Shown: piece by piece, positions 51,028-59,239 of the stretch
Layout: the number at the start of each line of letters is the position of its first letter
How positions within the stretch are numbered: position 1 is the stretch's first letter
From: Chiayiivirga flava
GTDB lineage: Bacteria > Pseudomonadota > Gammaproteobacteria > Xanthomonadales > Xanthomonadaceae
Direction of reading: 5' to 3'
DNA: 64,000 bases
Assembly: GCF_014202825.1 (NCBI RefSeq)
Contig: NZ_JACHHP010000001.1
Coordinates: forward strand, 1-64,000
Translations under genes and position numbers: made by a program
The notes under the pieces: generated by a model
What the model was told of the DNA's origin: nothing
The model's input: only the letters and a program-made list of their open reading frames with translations
Databases searched by the model: none

Positions 51028-52389
51028 CTACAGCACCGCCTCGTCGCCGTGCCGCGGCACCGTCGCCGACCAGCCCGGCCAGTGGCCGATGCGCCGGCGC
51101 AGGGCGTCGGCCGCATCGGGCTCCCCGTGCGTGACGAACACCCGGCGCGGAGGCGCCGGCAGCCGCTGCAGCCAGGCCGCCAGTGCCGGAGCGTCGGCGT
51201 GGGCGGACAGCGAGGCGATCTGGTGCACCTGGGCGCGGATCTCGACGTCCTGGCCGTGGATGCGCAGCGTCCGTTCGCCGTTCGCGAGCTGTGCGCCGCG
51301 CGTGCCGCCGGCCTGGTAGCCGCAGAGCACGATCGCGTTCCTCGGATCGCCGCCGCGCGCCCGGAGGTGGTGCAGCACGCGGCCGCCGGTCGCCATGCCG
51401 CTGGCGGCGACGACGATCATCGGTCCGTCGCGGCGATTGAGTTGCCGCGATTCGTCTGCGGTATGGATCATCGTGGCCACGCCCTGGATGGCGCGGCAGT
51501 CGTCGTCGTCGAGACGATGTTCTCCGCGATGCGCCAGGTAGATCGCGGTGGCGTCGATCGCCATCGGGCTGTCGAGGAACGCCGGCAGGCGCGGAATCCG
51601 CTGTTGCCGCATCAGTCGCGCCAGGATCAGCAGCAGCGCCTGCGCGCGGCCCACGGCGAACGAGGGAATGATGACGCTGCCCGCGCGCGCTGCGGTGGCG
51701 GCGACGATGCCGGCGATCTCGTCGTCCGGCGGCACGTCGGTGTGCACGCGGTTGCCGTAGGTGGATTCGATCACGACATGGTCGGCCGCCGGCGGCGCGG
51801 CCGGTGGGGGCATGATCGGGTCATTTTGCCGCCCGAGGTCGCCGCTGAACAGGACGCTCGTGCCCGCACCGGCGAGATGCACGGACGCGGCGCCCAGCAG
51901 ATGTCCCGCCTGGCTCAGCCGCGCGGTGAGCGCGGGCGTGGGGCCGAACGTGTCGCCGAAATCGACCGTGCGGAATCGGGCGAGCACGCGCAGCGCGTCG
52001 GCCTCGGTGAAAAGCGGCAGGGCGGGCCTATGTTTCGAGAATCCGTGGGCGTTGGCGTAGCGCGCGTCCTCTTCCTGCAGGCGCCCGGCATCGGGCAGCA
52101 GGATGCGGCAAAGCGCCAGCGTCGACGGCGTGCAGTAGATCGGTCCATCGAAGCCGAGCGCGTGCAGCCGCGGCAACCAGCCGCTGTGGTCCAGGTGGGC
52201 GTGGGTGAGGATCACGGCCGCGATGTGCGCGGGATCGAAGCCGGGATCCTCGCGGTTGCGCAGGCGCAGGGACTTGTAGCCTTGGAACAGGCCGCAGTCC
52301 ACGAGCACCTGCCGTTCCCCGTCGCACAGCAGGTACCGGCTCCCGGTGACTGTCTCCGCGGCGCCAAGGAACCGGAGCGTCAGGCTCAT
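51028..52389 (-). CDS. Beta-CASP metallo-beta-lactamase exonuclease-like protein
   Basis: 453 residues from the ATG at 52389; the longer frame upstream overlaps the BON gene. It starts MSLTLRFLGAAETVTGSRY and has metal ligands LTHAHLDHSG (62-70), then QAGHLLGAAS and FSGDLGR. The beta-CASP insert follows (DHVVIESTYGNR...PSFAVGRAQALLLIL...VAASGMATGGR), and the final SLSAHAD-type motif completes the site. These are CPSF/RNase-J-related RNA nucleases. It is 37 bp downstream of the three-BON protein gene and likely in its operon. Confidence 0.93.
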   Translation of the reverse strand: MSLTLRFLGAAETVTGSRYLLCDGERQVLVDCGLFQGYKSLRLRNREDPGFDPAHIAAVILTHAHLDHSGWLPRLHALGFDGPIYCTPSTLALCRILLPDAGRLQEEDARYANAHGFSKHRPALPLFTEADALRVLARFRTVDFGDTFGPTPALTARLSQAGHLLGAASVHLAGAGTSVLFSGDLGRQNDPIMPPPAAPPAADHVVIESTYGNRVHTDVPPDDEIAGIVAATAARAGSVIIPSFAVGRAQALLLILARLMRQQRIPRLPAFLDSPMAIDATAIYLAHRGEHRLDDDDCRAIQGVATMIHTADESRQLNRRDGPMIVVAASGMATGGRVLHHLRARGGDPRNAIVLCGYQAGGTRGAQLANGERTLRIHGQDVEIRAQVHQIASLSAHADAPALAAWLQRLPAPPRRVFVTHGEPDAADALRRRIGHWPGWSATVPRHGDEAVL

Positions 52390-52426
52390 CGCGTGTCGCC
52401 GGCAGCGCGGAGACGCGGCCACCGCA

Positions 52427-53077
52427 TCAAGCGATACGCAGCCGCGCGTCGACGCTGTGGACGCCCGGTGCCGACCACACCGCGCGTTCGACGGCCTGGC
52501 GCTCGTCCCAGTCGTCGACGACACCATCCACCTTCACCACGCCGTTCTCGCGCACGTCGACGTGGATGCGCTCGGCTTCCACCTCGGCGTTGCGCTTGAG
52601 CGCATTCACGATGCGCTGGCGCACATCGGTCGAGCTGACCTGCGGCACCAGCGTGATGTCGTTGCTCACGCCCGCCACGCCCGACAACTTGCGCACCTGC
52701 GATTCGGCCGCGTTGCGCTGATAGTTCCAGGTCACCGCGCCGGTCAGCGTGATCCAGCCGGATGCGACGCGCAACTTCACCGCATCTTTCGGCACGAAGT
52801 CGTCCCACGCCAGAATGTTGATGGCGCGGCGCGCGATCTCGTCGTCTGCGAGCTGCCGGTCGCCGGGCAGGCGCACCTGGATCTCCTGCGCGATGGCCTT
52901 GACGCCCTCGACGCGCCAGGTCGCGCGCTCGGCCGCGACCTTCTGCGAGTAGCTCGACACGTGACCGGTCAGCGTGACCACGCCGCGCTCCGCGGCGACG
53001 CCGATGTTGGCCGCGTCGAGGCTGGGTTCGAACTCGAGTTCGTCGATGACGTGCTGGCGCAATTCGGTGTCGTTCAT
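52427..53077 (-). CDS. Three-BON-domain protein
   Basis: 216 residues from the ATG at 53077, preceded by GGAGA. Three BON repeats (~3-70, ~75-145, ~148-215) each contain the core pattern GVVTLTGHV, GWITLTGAV and GVVKVDGVV. BON domains bind phospholipid membranes (OsmY-type). There is no signal peptide, so it is cytosolic or peripheral, unlike OsmY. The FNR-like box centred 82 bp upstream suggests low-oxygen induction. It is the first gene of the pair with the beta-CASP nuclease. Confidence 0.92.
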   Translation of the reverse strand: MNDTELRQHVIDELEFEPSLDAANIGVAAERGVVTLTGHVSSYSQKVAAERATWRVEGVKAIAQEIQVRLPGDRQLADDEIARRAINILAWDDFVPKDAVKLRVASGWITLTGAVTWNYQRNAAESQVRKLSGVAGVSNDITLVPQVSSTDVRQRIVNALKRNAEVEAERIHVDVRENGVVKVDGVVDDWDERQAVERAVWSAPGVHSVDARLRIA

Positions 53078-53152
53078 GGCAAGTCTCCGAAGGCAAGGGC
53101 AAGGGATGCAAGACGCTGCGTATCCATGCTGCGCTGTCGGAACCGGACCGCA

Positions 53153-53166
53153 TTGACCTGCGTCAA
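53153..53166. promoter_or_regulatory. FNR/Anr-like box, TTGAC-ctgc-GTCAA
   Basis: A perfect palindrome of the FNR/Anr type, 76-89 bases upstream of the three-BON gene start (53077, minus strand) and just beyond the end of the ten-gene operon (53229). Oxygen-sensing CRP/FNR regulators bind TTGAY-N4-RTCAA. Confidence 0.6.
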
Positions 53167-53228
53167 GAACGCCACGCTTCGCGACCCGGCCGGTGCGTAG
53201 CGAAGCGCCCGCCTCGCCGCTGCGCGGC

Positions 53229-53918
53229 CTAGAACTCGAACTCGATGCTGGTCCGTGCGCTGAGCGACGGCGTGGCGGCATCGATGCCGAAGTAGAGCCC
53301 CGCTTCCCAGCGCAGCTGCCGGCCGGCCGCGAGCCGATGCGCGCCGAGCAGCGCCGGCCCCAGCGCGTAGTCGGTGTCGTCGAGGTAGATCTCGATCGCG
53401 GGCTCGAACGCGGGCCGCTGCAGGTAGCGCAGCTGGCCGCGGAACGCCGTTTCGAATTCGTTGTCGACATCGCCGCCGAATTCATATTCGAGCAACGCGT
53501 TCGCGGCGGCGACCCAGCGGTGCCCGAGCTCCTTCTCCCACAGAATGCCGGTGCTGGCTTCGTTGCGGTCGAGCCCGGCGGCCGTCTCCAGTTCCACCAG
53601 CAGGCCCCAGTCCGAGGCGTATTCGCCCTGTTCGGTCAGCTGCCAGCGCACTTCGAGTTCGTAGCCGCGCACGCGCTGGCGATCGTGGGTGGCGAATTCG
53701 GACAGCAGGTAGAGCTCGGTGGACACGTCGTCGGTCCACGCATGGCCCACGCTTGCGCGCTGCAGCGCAAGCGCGCCGTCGCCGATGTCGCGCCATGTGA
53801 CGCCGTATTCGAGTTCGCTTTCGTGCGCGTTGACGTAGGGGTGGTAGACGCCGCTCGTGGCCGCCGCTGCGGGACCCGCGACCAGGCACGCCGACAGCAC
53901 GATGCACGGACTACGCAT
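53229..53918 (-). CDS. Putative outer-membrane protein of the iron-permease operon
   Basis: 229 residues with a signal peptide (MRSPCIVLSACLVAGPAAAA). The mature part is made of alternating amphipathic strands rich in Glu, Trp and Tyr (ESELEYGVTWRDIG, STELYLLSEFATH, YELEVRWQLTEQG, WGLLVELETAAG), and it ends in Phe (SIEFEF), as many outer-membrane barrels do. No named family is recognised. Its start overlaps the FTR1 stop by eight bases, so it is the last gene of the operon and may provide an outer-membrane route or sensor for the iron system. Confidence 0.7.
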   Translation of the reverse strand: MRSPCIVLSACLVAGPAAAATSGVYHPYVNAHESELEYGVTWRDIGDGALALQRASVGHAWTDDVSTELYLLSEFATHDRQRVRGYELEVRWQLTEQGEYASDWGLLVELETAAGLDRNEASTGILWEKELGHRWVAAANALLEYEFGGDVDNEFETAFRGQLRYLQRPAFEPAIEIYLDDTDYALGPALLGAHRLAAGRQLRWEAGLYFGIDAATPSLSARTSIEFEF

Positions 53919-54723
53919 GCGCCCGCCGTCGCCACGTCTGCAACGCGAAGCCGGCGGCCACGGCGAGCAGCGTGCCGGCGTAGAACATCACCTGCGTGGC
54001 GTCGGGATTGGCGTCGTAGCCGAACAGCGCGTGCAGGAATTCGCCGAGCCACGAACGCTCGCCGACGATCCAGGAGGTGTCCCACAGCGCCCTGCCCGAG
54101 TCGAGCCAGCCGATCTGCAGGCCCTGCTTGGCCAGCTGCATCGAGAGTCCGCCCGCCACCAGCGTGACCAGCACGAAGAACAGCCGCAGGAACGTGGTCC
54201 GGCCGAGGAAGGAAAACGCGTAGTAGATCAACGCGCACACGCTCAACCCGATGCCGGTGCCGACCAGCCCGCCGGTCACCGCCGCCGACATCGCGTCCGG
54301 CACGCCGACGAAACTCGAGAGGTAGATCCACACCTCCGAGCCTTCGCGCGCCATCGAACAGGTGACGATCGCCACGAACAGCACCCGGTACGCGATGCCC
54401 TGGACCGGCGGTGACGGCGCCGGGCCGGCATCGCGGTCGGGTCGTGCGAGGAGCGGCACCAGCAGGGTGTTGACCGCGATGAAGCAGGCGATGGCGGCGG
54501 CGTACAGCGCCGCGTTGAGCAGCTCCTGCCCGGTGCCTTCGAAGGCGTCCGCGATGTCGCCCGCGAACCGGCTCAGCAGCCAGGACCCCAGCAACCCGAG
54601 CGGCAGCGCGAGGCGTGCCCAGTGGCCGCGCAGGCCCAGATGCAGACCGAGCGCCAGCAGCAGGCTGACGAACAGCGCCGCCTCCAGCGTCTCGCGCAGC
54701 ACCAGCATCACGGCGTCGAGCAT
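53911..54723 (-). CDS. FTR1-family high-affinity iron permease
   Basis: 270 residues with about seven membrane spans and the two signature motifs RETLE (10-14) and REGSE (126-130) that carry Fe3+ in Ftr1/EfeU permeases. The start at 54723 lies one base past the cupredoxin stop. FTR1 usually works with a ferroxidase or cupredoxin-type partner; here the cupredoxin-like protein is immediately upstream, and no multicopper oxidase or EfeO M75 peptidase is visible. It is co-transcribed with a two-component system and an acyl-modifying enzyme set. Confidence 0.95.
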   Translation of the reverse strand: MLDAVMLVLRETLEAALFVSLLLALGLHLGLRGHWARLALPLGLLGSWLLSRFAGDIADAFEGTGQELLNAALYAAAIACFIAVNTLLVPLLARPDRDAGPAPSPPVQGIAYRVLFVAIVTCSMAREGSEVWIYLSSFVGVPDAMSAAVTGGLVGTGIGLSVCALIYYAFSFLGRTTFLRLFFVLVTLVAGGLSMQLAKQGLQIGWLDSGRALWDTSWIVGERSWLGEFLHALFGYDANPDATQVMFYAGTLLAVAAGFALQTWRRRAHA

Positions 54724-54724
54724 C

Positions 54725-55057
54725 TCAGGGCTCCACCCGGACCGTGCCTTGCGCGGTCTTCGGATTGAATTCGCCGAAGAACGGATACACGCCCGGCTCC
54801 AGCGGACCGAGGAAGATCGTGGCGCTGGCACCGCCCATGATCACCTTCTCGCGGTTCAGTTCGTAGCTCTCGAACTCCTCGGGCGTGGGGTCGAGGTTGG
54901 ACACGATGATCTTCACCTTGGTGTCGGCCGGAATCACCAGCTCGGACGGATAGAAGAGATGGTCGCGGATATCGATCGCGAAGGTGGGCACCTCCGCGCC
55001 GTGTACGACGCACGCGCAGGCACAGGCCAGCCATCCGACCGCCGCCCGGACGCTCAC
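54725..55057 (-). CDS. Exported cupredoxin-like partner of FTR1
   Basis: The GTG at 55057 overlaps the kinase stop (GTGA), giving 110 residues with a hydrophobic signal (VSVRAAVGWLACACACVVHGA). The mature part follows the plastocyanin/azurin-like pattern FYPSELVIPADTKVKIIVSNLDPTPEEFESYELNREKV...FLGPLEPGVYPFFGEFNP. There is no Cys in the mature protein and no classical type-1 copper ligand set, so it probably binds metal differently, as proposed for other iron-permease partners. It likely delivers or oxidises iron for the permease encoded next. Confidence 0.88.
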   Translation of the reverse strand: MSVRAAVGWLACACACVVHGAEVPTFAIDIRDHLFYPSELVIPADTKVKIIVSNLDPTPEEFESYELNREKVIMGGASATIFLGPLEPGVYPFFGEFNPKTAQGTVRVEP

Positions 55058-56409
55058 GCGCGACCCCCGCGCGGGAACACCACGCGCACCCACAGCCCGG
55101 TGGCGAAGACCGAATCGCGCAATTCGATGTCGGCGCCGTGCAGGTCGGCCACCGCCTTCACGATCGACAGGCCGAGGCCGCAGCCGGACGTGCCCGAGTC
55201 GTGCCGGTCGCCGTCGACGCGGTAGAAGCGGTCGAACACGCGCGCGCGCAGCTCGGGCGCTATGCCGACCCCGCTATCGATGACATCGAGCGCCACGCCG
55301 CTGTCCAGCAGCACGGTCTGCACCCGGATGCGCCCGCCCGTCGGCGTGTAGCGGATCGCATTGCCGATCAGGTTGCCGATCAGCGAATCGATGGCATAGG
55401 CGTCGCCGTGCACGGTGGCGGCATCGCCAAGCAGTTCGATCTCGATGGACTTTTCCTGCAGCGCGGCGCCCTGGTCGGCCACGCTGCGCGCAATCGCGGC
55501 GTGCAGCGCGATGGCCTCGAAGCGGCGCATCGCCTGTTCGGGGGCGACGCGGCTGAGCATGAGGATCTGTTGCACCAGGTGGTCGAGGCGCTCGATGCCG
55601 GCGAGCAGCTTGTCGACCGGGGCGTTCGTCCCCGGCAGCGCGAACGCGAGATTCTCGCACTGGATGCGCAGCGCCGCGAGCGGCGTGCGCAATTCGTGCG
55701 CGGCGTCCGACGAGAAACGCCGTTCGCGCGCGAACGAGGCATCGAGCCGCCGCAGCAGCGCGTTGGCCGAGGCCGCGAGCTGGCGCAGTTCGAACGGCAG
55801 GGCATCGGTGGGCAGCGGACGCAGGTCGCTGGCCTCGCGCTGTTCGAGATCGCGCGCGAGTGTGGCCACCGGCCGCAGGCCGACGCCGAGCAGCAGCCAC
55901 ACGAGCGCGCCGAAGATGGGGATGGCCAGCAGCATCGGATACACCGCGGGCAGGATGATCGATTCGGCCATGCGCCAGCGCTGGTCGTCGCGTTCGGCGA
56001 GCACAAACCAGCTCGTGCCGTCGCGGCTCGGGGCGACCAGCGCGTGCCAACGGTAGCCGCCGACGTTGAGGAAGCGGAAGCCTTCCTCGAGCGGGCCGAC
56101 GAGCGTGTCGGGCATGCCGTCCGAATGCGCCAGCAGCGTGCCGTCCGGCGTCGCCCACTGGAATTCCAGTCGGCTCTCGCCGGCCAGCACGCGCGTTGGC
56201 AGGTTCAACCGGCCACCTTCGATGTCGCCGCGCGCGAGCAGGTCGGGGAGGGTGTAGTCGAGCAGATCCAGATGCTGGACCATGCGCTGGTTGAACAGCC
56301 GTTCGGCCTCCACCATGCCGCGGTCGTAGCCGCGCAGGGCCGCGGCGAAATCCAGCAGCGCCGCCACCGACAGCAGCGTCAGCGTCAGGAACACGCGGAT
56401 CGACTTCAC
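55054..56409 (-). CDS. Membrane sensor histidine kinase (QseC/PmrB-like)
   Basis: 451 residues from a GTG overlapping the regulator stop (GTGA). TM1 lies at ~5-25, a periplasmic sensor at ~27-155, TM2 at ~157-178 and a HAMP-like region (~180-230). HisKA has H238 (SSDAAHELRTPLAALR), and HATPase has NLIGNAIRYTP, DSGVGIAP and GCGLGLSIVKAVADLHG. No ExxE iron motif of the PmrB type was found in the periplasmic loop. With its regulator it should control the operon that contains it. Confidence 0.93.
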   Translation of the reverse strand: MKSIRVFLTLTLLSVAALLDFAAALRGYDRGMVEAERLFNQRMVQHLDLLDYTLPDLLARGDIEGGRLNLPTRVLAGESRLEFQWATPDGTLLAHSDGMPDTLVGPLEEGFRFLNVGGYRWHALVAPSRDGTSWFVLAERDDQRWRMAESIILPAVYPMLLAIPIFGALVWLLLGVGLRPVATLARDLEQREASDLRPLPTDALPFELRQLAASANALLRRLDASFARERRFSSDAAHELRTPLAALRIQCENLAFALPGTNAPVDKLLAGIERLDHLVQQILMLSRVAPEQAMRRFEAIALHAAIARSVADQGAALQEKSIEIELLGDAATVHGDAYAIDSLIGNLIGNAIRYTPTGGRIRVQTVLLDSGVALDVIDSGVGIAPELRARVFDRFYRVDGDRHDSGTSGCGLGLSIVKAVADLHGADIELRDSVFATGLWVRVVFPRGGRA

Positions 56410-57065
56410 GGTCGCGGCACCATGTAGCCGATGCCGCGCAAGGTCTTGATGAAACCCGCCGGCAGTTTCCTGCGCAGATGGTGGATGTGCACTTCGATCG
56501 CGTTGCTCGCGACTTCCTCGCCCCAGCCGTACAGGCGCGATTCGAGCGCTTCGCGGGTCTGGATGGCGCCGACGTTTTCCACCAGCGCCTTGAGCACCAT
56601 GTATTCGCGCCGCGACAGGGCGAGCGGCGCACCGTCGAGCGTGGCCTCCTGCTGGCGCGTGTCCAGGCGCAGTGCGCCGACGGCGATGGTGGCCGTGGCG
56701 GCGTTGCCGAGCCGGCGTTCGAGCACGCGCAGGCGCGCCAGCAGCTCGTCGCGCGCGAACGGTTTGGTGAGGTAGTCGTCGGCACCGTGGTCGAGGCCGT
56801 GCACCTTGGCATCGACGCTGTCGCGCGCGGTGAGGATCAGCACCTGCGTCTGCGGTGCGTGCCGCTTGGCGAAGCGCAGCACGTCCATGCCGTCCATGTC
56901 CGGCAGGCCCAGGTCGAGCACGAGGATGTCGGGTGGCTCGGCCTGCAGCGAGGCGCACGCGAGCCTGCCGCCGGCCACCCGGTTCACCACGAAGCCCGAT
57001 TGCTTCAACGCCACCGTCACGCCGTCGGCGATGAGTGGATCGTCTTCCGCCAGCAGGATGCGCAT
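56406..57065 (-). CDS. OmpR-family response regulator (QseB/PmrA-like)
   Basis: 219 residues: receiver with D8-D9, D51 (ILVLDLGLPDMDG), Thr in LILTARD and Lys in LTKPFA. The winged-helix domain ends IKTLRGIGYMV, with the block LSRREYMVLKALVENVG...ESRLYGWGEEVASNAIEVHIHHLRRKL typical of the QseB/PmrA/TctD subgroup. It lies 21 bp after the TPR gene in the operon. A matching CTTAAG-N5-CTTATG box lies upstream of the operon, consistent with autoregulation. Confidence 0.95.
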   Translation of the reverse strand: MRILLAEDDPLIADGVTVALKQSGFVVNRVAGGRLACASLQAEPPDILVLDLGLPDMDGMDVLRFAKRHAPQTQVLILTARDSVDAKVHGLDHGADDYLTKPFARDELLARLRVLERRLGNAATATIAVGALRLDTRQQEATLDGAPLALSRREYMVLKALVENVGAIQTREALESRLYGWGEEVASNAIEVHIHHLRRKLPAGFIKTLRGIGYMVPRP

Positions 57066-57086
57066 GCGCCATTGTCGGCGTTTTTC

Positions 57087-57737
57087 CTACAGTTCGCTGC
57101 GGGTCTGCTCGATCTTTTTCGCGATTTCTGCGCGGCGGCCGGAGTCGGCCAGCTCCCGTCCGGGCCGCGGCGGTGCGGCGAGGGCCTTCTCGAAGGCCGC
57201 GAGCGCGCCCTTGTAGTCTTCCTCCTCGAGCAGATAGTCGCCGTAGAAGAAATTGGAGTCGATGCCGTCCGGATCGAGCTGCAGACCCTGCTGCAGCAGG
57301 TCTTTGGCCTTGTCGTCGTTGCCGAAGCCGAGCGGCCAGCCGGGCACCTGGTAGTACAGCGATCCGAGGCTGGTGTATGCGGCGCCGGCGTAGGCCGACG
57401 CGGCCTTCGGATCGTGCGCGATCGCGTCCTCGAACAGCGCCTTGGCCTTCTTCGCCTCGCCCAGCGCGCCGAGGCCTCCCTTCGCGCCGGCATAGGTCGC
57501 GCGGATGATGCCTTCCCAGACGGGGTAGGAGAGTGCGTCGGGATGCGCGGTGCGCAGGGTCTGCGCCTCGGCGGCGAGCGCGGCGAACGCGGCTTCCTGC
57601 TGTGCGGCCGGAGTCTGGTATTTGACCTGCGCCCAGCGCGTCTGCAGGTGCGCGATGTCGGAGGCTTCGTCCGCACGGCAGACGCCGGGCAGGGCGGACG
57701 CGGCGAGCAGGAGCAGGGCGACGGGTATGTATCGCAT
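57087..57737 (-). CDS. Periplasmic TPR protein of the acyl/iron operon
   Basis: 216 residues with a signal peptide (MRYIPVALLLLAASALPGVCRA) and helical repeats of TPR type (AKALFEDAIAHDPKAASAYAGAAYTSLG..., KDLLQQGLQLDPDGIDSNFFYGDYLLEEEDYKGALAAFEKAL). It resembles small TatT-like TPR proteins. AAGGA precedes the ATG at 57737. It lies between the SDR (11-bp gap) and the response regulator (21-bp gap). It may scaffold periplasmic partners of the system; no enzymatic role is expected. Confidence 0.85.
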   Translation of the reverse strand: MRYIPVALLLLAASALPGVCRADEASDIAHLQTRWAQVKYQTPAAQQEAAFAALAAEAQTLRTAHPDALSYPVWEGIIRATYAGAKGGLGALGEAKKAKALFEDAIAHDPKAASAYAGAAYTSLGSLYYQVPGWPLGFGNDDKAKDLLQQGLQLDPDGIDSNFFYGDYLLEEEDYKGALAAFEKALAAPPRPGRELADSGRRAEIAKKIEQTRSEL

Positions 57738-57748
57738 GGCAGTGTCCT

Positions 57749-58552
57749 TCAGGGAGAGTTAGGCGCGGGGGCCGCGAAACGTTTGATGGCCGCCAGGCGT
57801 TTGCGCAGGGCGCCATCGACCAGGGCAGGAAAGACCGCGTTGATGCGCAGGAACAGCCGTTCCGGCCAGCCGATCGCGCGGTCGCGCATGACCGGTGCGA
57901 GCAGCATCGCCTCGACCGCGGCGGCGACGCGCTCGGGCGGATCGACGGCATTTCCGAGCGCCGCGTTCATCGCATCCACGGCGCTGTCGTTGAGCGGCGT
58001 GCGGGTGGCGCGCGGCGCGAGGTAGGCCACCTGCATGGCGCCATCGCCGAGTTCGCGCCGCAGCGCCTCGGTGAAGCCGCGCAGCGCGAACTTGCTGGCG
58101 CAGTAGGTGCTGAATCCGGGATGACCGATGCCGCCGAAACTCGAACCGATGTTGACGATGCGGCCGTTGACCCGGTGCAGGCGCGGGAGCACGAGCTGGG
58201 TCAGCAGGATCGGCGCGGTGACGTTGGTGGCGATCTGCGCCTCGATGTCGGCGGGCGCCGCGTCGGGCAGCAGCGTGAACCGGCTGACGCCGGCGTTGTT
58301 GATGAGCGCGTCGAGCGGCCGGCCCAGTGCATCGACGGCGGCGGCGACGCGCGCGCGGCCGGCCGCCGTGGCAATGTCCGCCGGCACGATGCCGTGGTTG
58401 CCGGGGAGTATGTCGCGCACCCCTTCCAGGCGATCGACGGCGCGGCCGACCAGCACCAGCTGCGCGCCGCGTGCCGCGAGGCGTTGCGCGATGGCGCGGC
58501 CGATGCCGCCGCTGGCGCCGGTGAGCAGGATGAGCTGGCCTCCAAGCGCCAT
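57749..58552 (-). CDS. Short-chain dehydrogenase/reductase
   Basis: 267 residues with the classical SDR layout: TGASGGIGRA (11-20), NNAG (85-88), Ser137/138 (NIGSSFGG), and Tyr150-x3-Lys154 (STYCASKFAL). The C-terminal ~50 residues are basic and hydrophobic (WPERLFLRINAVFPALVDGALRKRLAAIKR), as in membrane-associated SDRs acting on lipid substrates. It starts three bases after the diiron-oxidase-like gene, so it probably oxidises or reduces a product of that enzyme. Confidence 0.92.
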   Translation of the reverse strand: MALGGQLILLTGASGGIGRAIAQRLAARGAQLVLVGRAVDRLEGVRDILPGNHGIVPADIATAAGRARVAAAVDALGRPLDALINNAGVSRFTLLPDAAPADIEAQIATNVTAPILLTQLVLPRLHRVNGRIVNIGSSFGGIGHPGFSTYCASKFALRGFTEALRRELGDGAMQVAYLAPRATRTPLNDSAVDAMNAALGNAVDPPERVAAAVEAMLLAPVMRDRAIGWPERLFLRINAVFPALVDGALRKRLAAIKRFAAPAPNSP

Positions 58553-58555
58553 CGG

Positions 58556-59239
58556 TCAGGCCGCCCGCTGCGCCGACGCGGAACCGGCGCCGGCATCGAT
58601 GGAACGGAAGATGTCGCCGTAGAGACGGAAGAAGCGCCGTGCCGCATGCAGGATGTCCTCGCGGTCGCGCGCGTCCTCGACCCGGTTCATGAGCGTCTCG
58701 AAGAACAGCATGTGTTCCTGGTCGAGGCTGCCGTGCGAGCGCAGATACGAAAAGGCCTTGTCCGGCAGGTGCAGGCGCTGCTGGATGATGTCCGCCGCCC
58801 GGGTGGCGAGGCTGATGCTGGTGCCCTCCAGCACGAACACCATGCCGAAGAAGCCCATCGGATTGCGTCGCATCACCGTGTCGTAGGCGTACGCCACCAT
58901 CAGCTCGGTGGCGGCCCCCGGCTGGCCGTGGCGGACGGCATCCGCATCGGCGCCGCAGGCGGCGAGATCGTTGAGGATCCATTCCTGGTGGCCGAGCTCT
59001 TCGTCGATGTATTCGGCGATCGCGGTGCGGAAGGCCTCCTTCTCCATCGGCAGGCGGCTGCCGACGGCCATCAACAGCGGCACCGTGTGGCGCACGTGGT
59101 GGAAGGCCTCGGTGAGAAAGGCGGTGTATTCGGACAGGTCGAACTGGCCGTGGTGCAGACAGCGCTGGATCAGCGGCGCGGACAGCAGGCCGGCGCGCTC
59201 GGCCTGGGTCTGCTGCTGCAGCGTTTCGAAGAAGGTCAT
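58556..59239 (-). CDS. Heme-oxygenase-like-fold putative diiron oxidase (TenA/HDO superfamily)
   Basis: 227 residues; the ATG overlaps the acyl-ligase stop (ATGA). Helices carry a spaced set of possible iron ligands: E44 and H51 (FLTEAFHHVRH), E81-x2-H84 (EELGH), E138 (VLEGT), and D173-x2-H176 (HGSLDQEH). This pattern resembles heme-oxygenase-like diiron oxidases such as UndA, which cleave or oxidise fatty acids; the TenA thiaminase cysteine is not seen. With an acyl-activating enzyme immediately upstream and an SDR downstream, oxidation of an acyl chain or conjugate is inferred. It is often annotated simply as TenA or iron-containing redox enzyme. Confidence 0.85.
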   Translation of the reverse strand: MTFFETLQQQTQAERAGLLSAPLIQRCLHHGQFDLSEYTAFLTEAFHHVRHTVPLLMAVGSRLPMEKEAFRTAIAEYIDEELGHQEWILNDLAACGADADAVRHGQPGAATELMVAYAYDTVMRRNPMGFFGMVFVLEGTSISLATRAADIIQQRLHLPDKAFSYLRSHGSLDQEHMLFFETLMNRVEDARDREDILHAARRFFRLYGDIFRSIDAGAGSASAQRAA

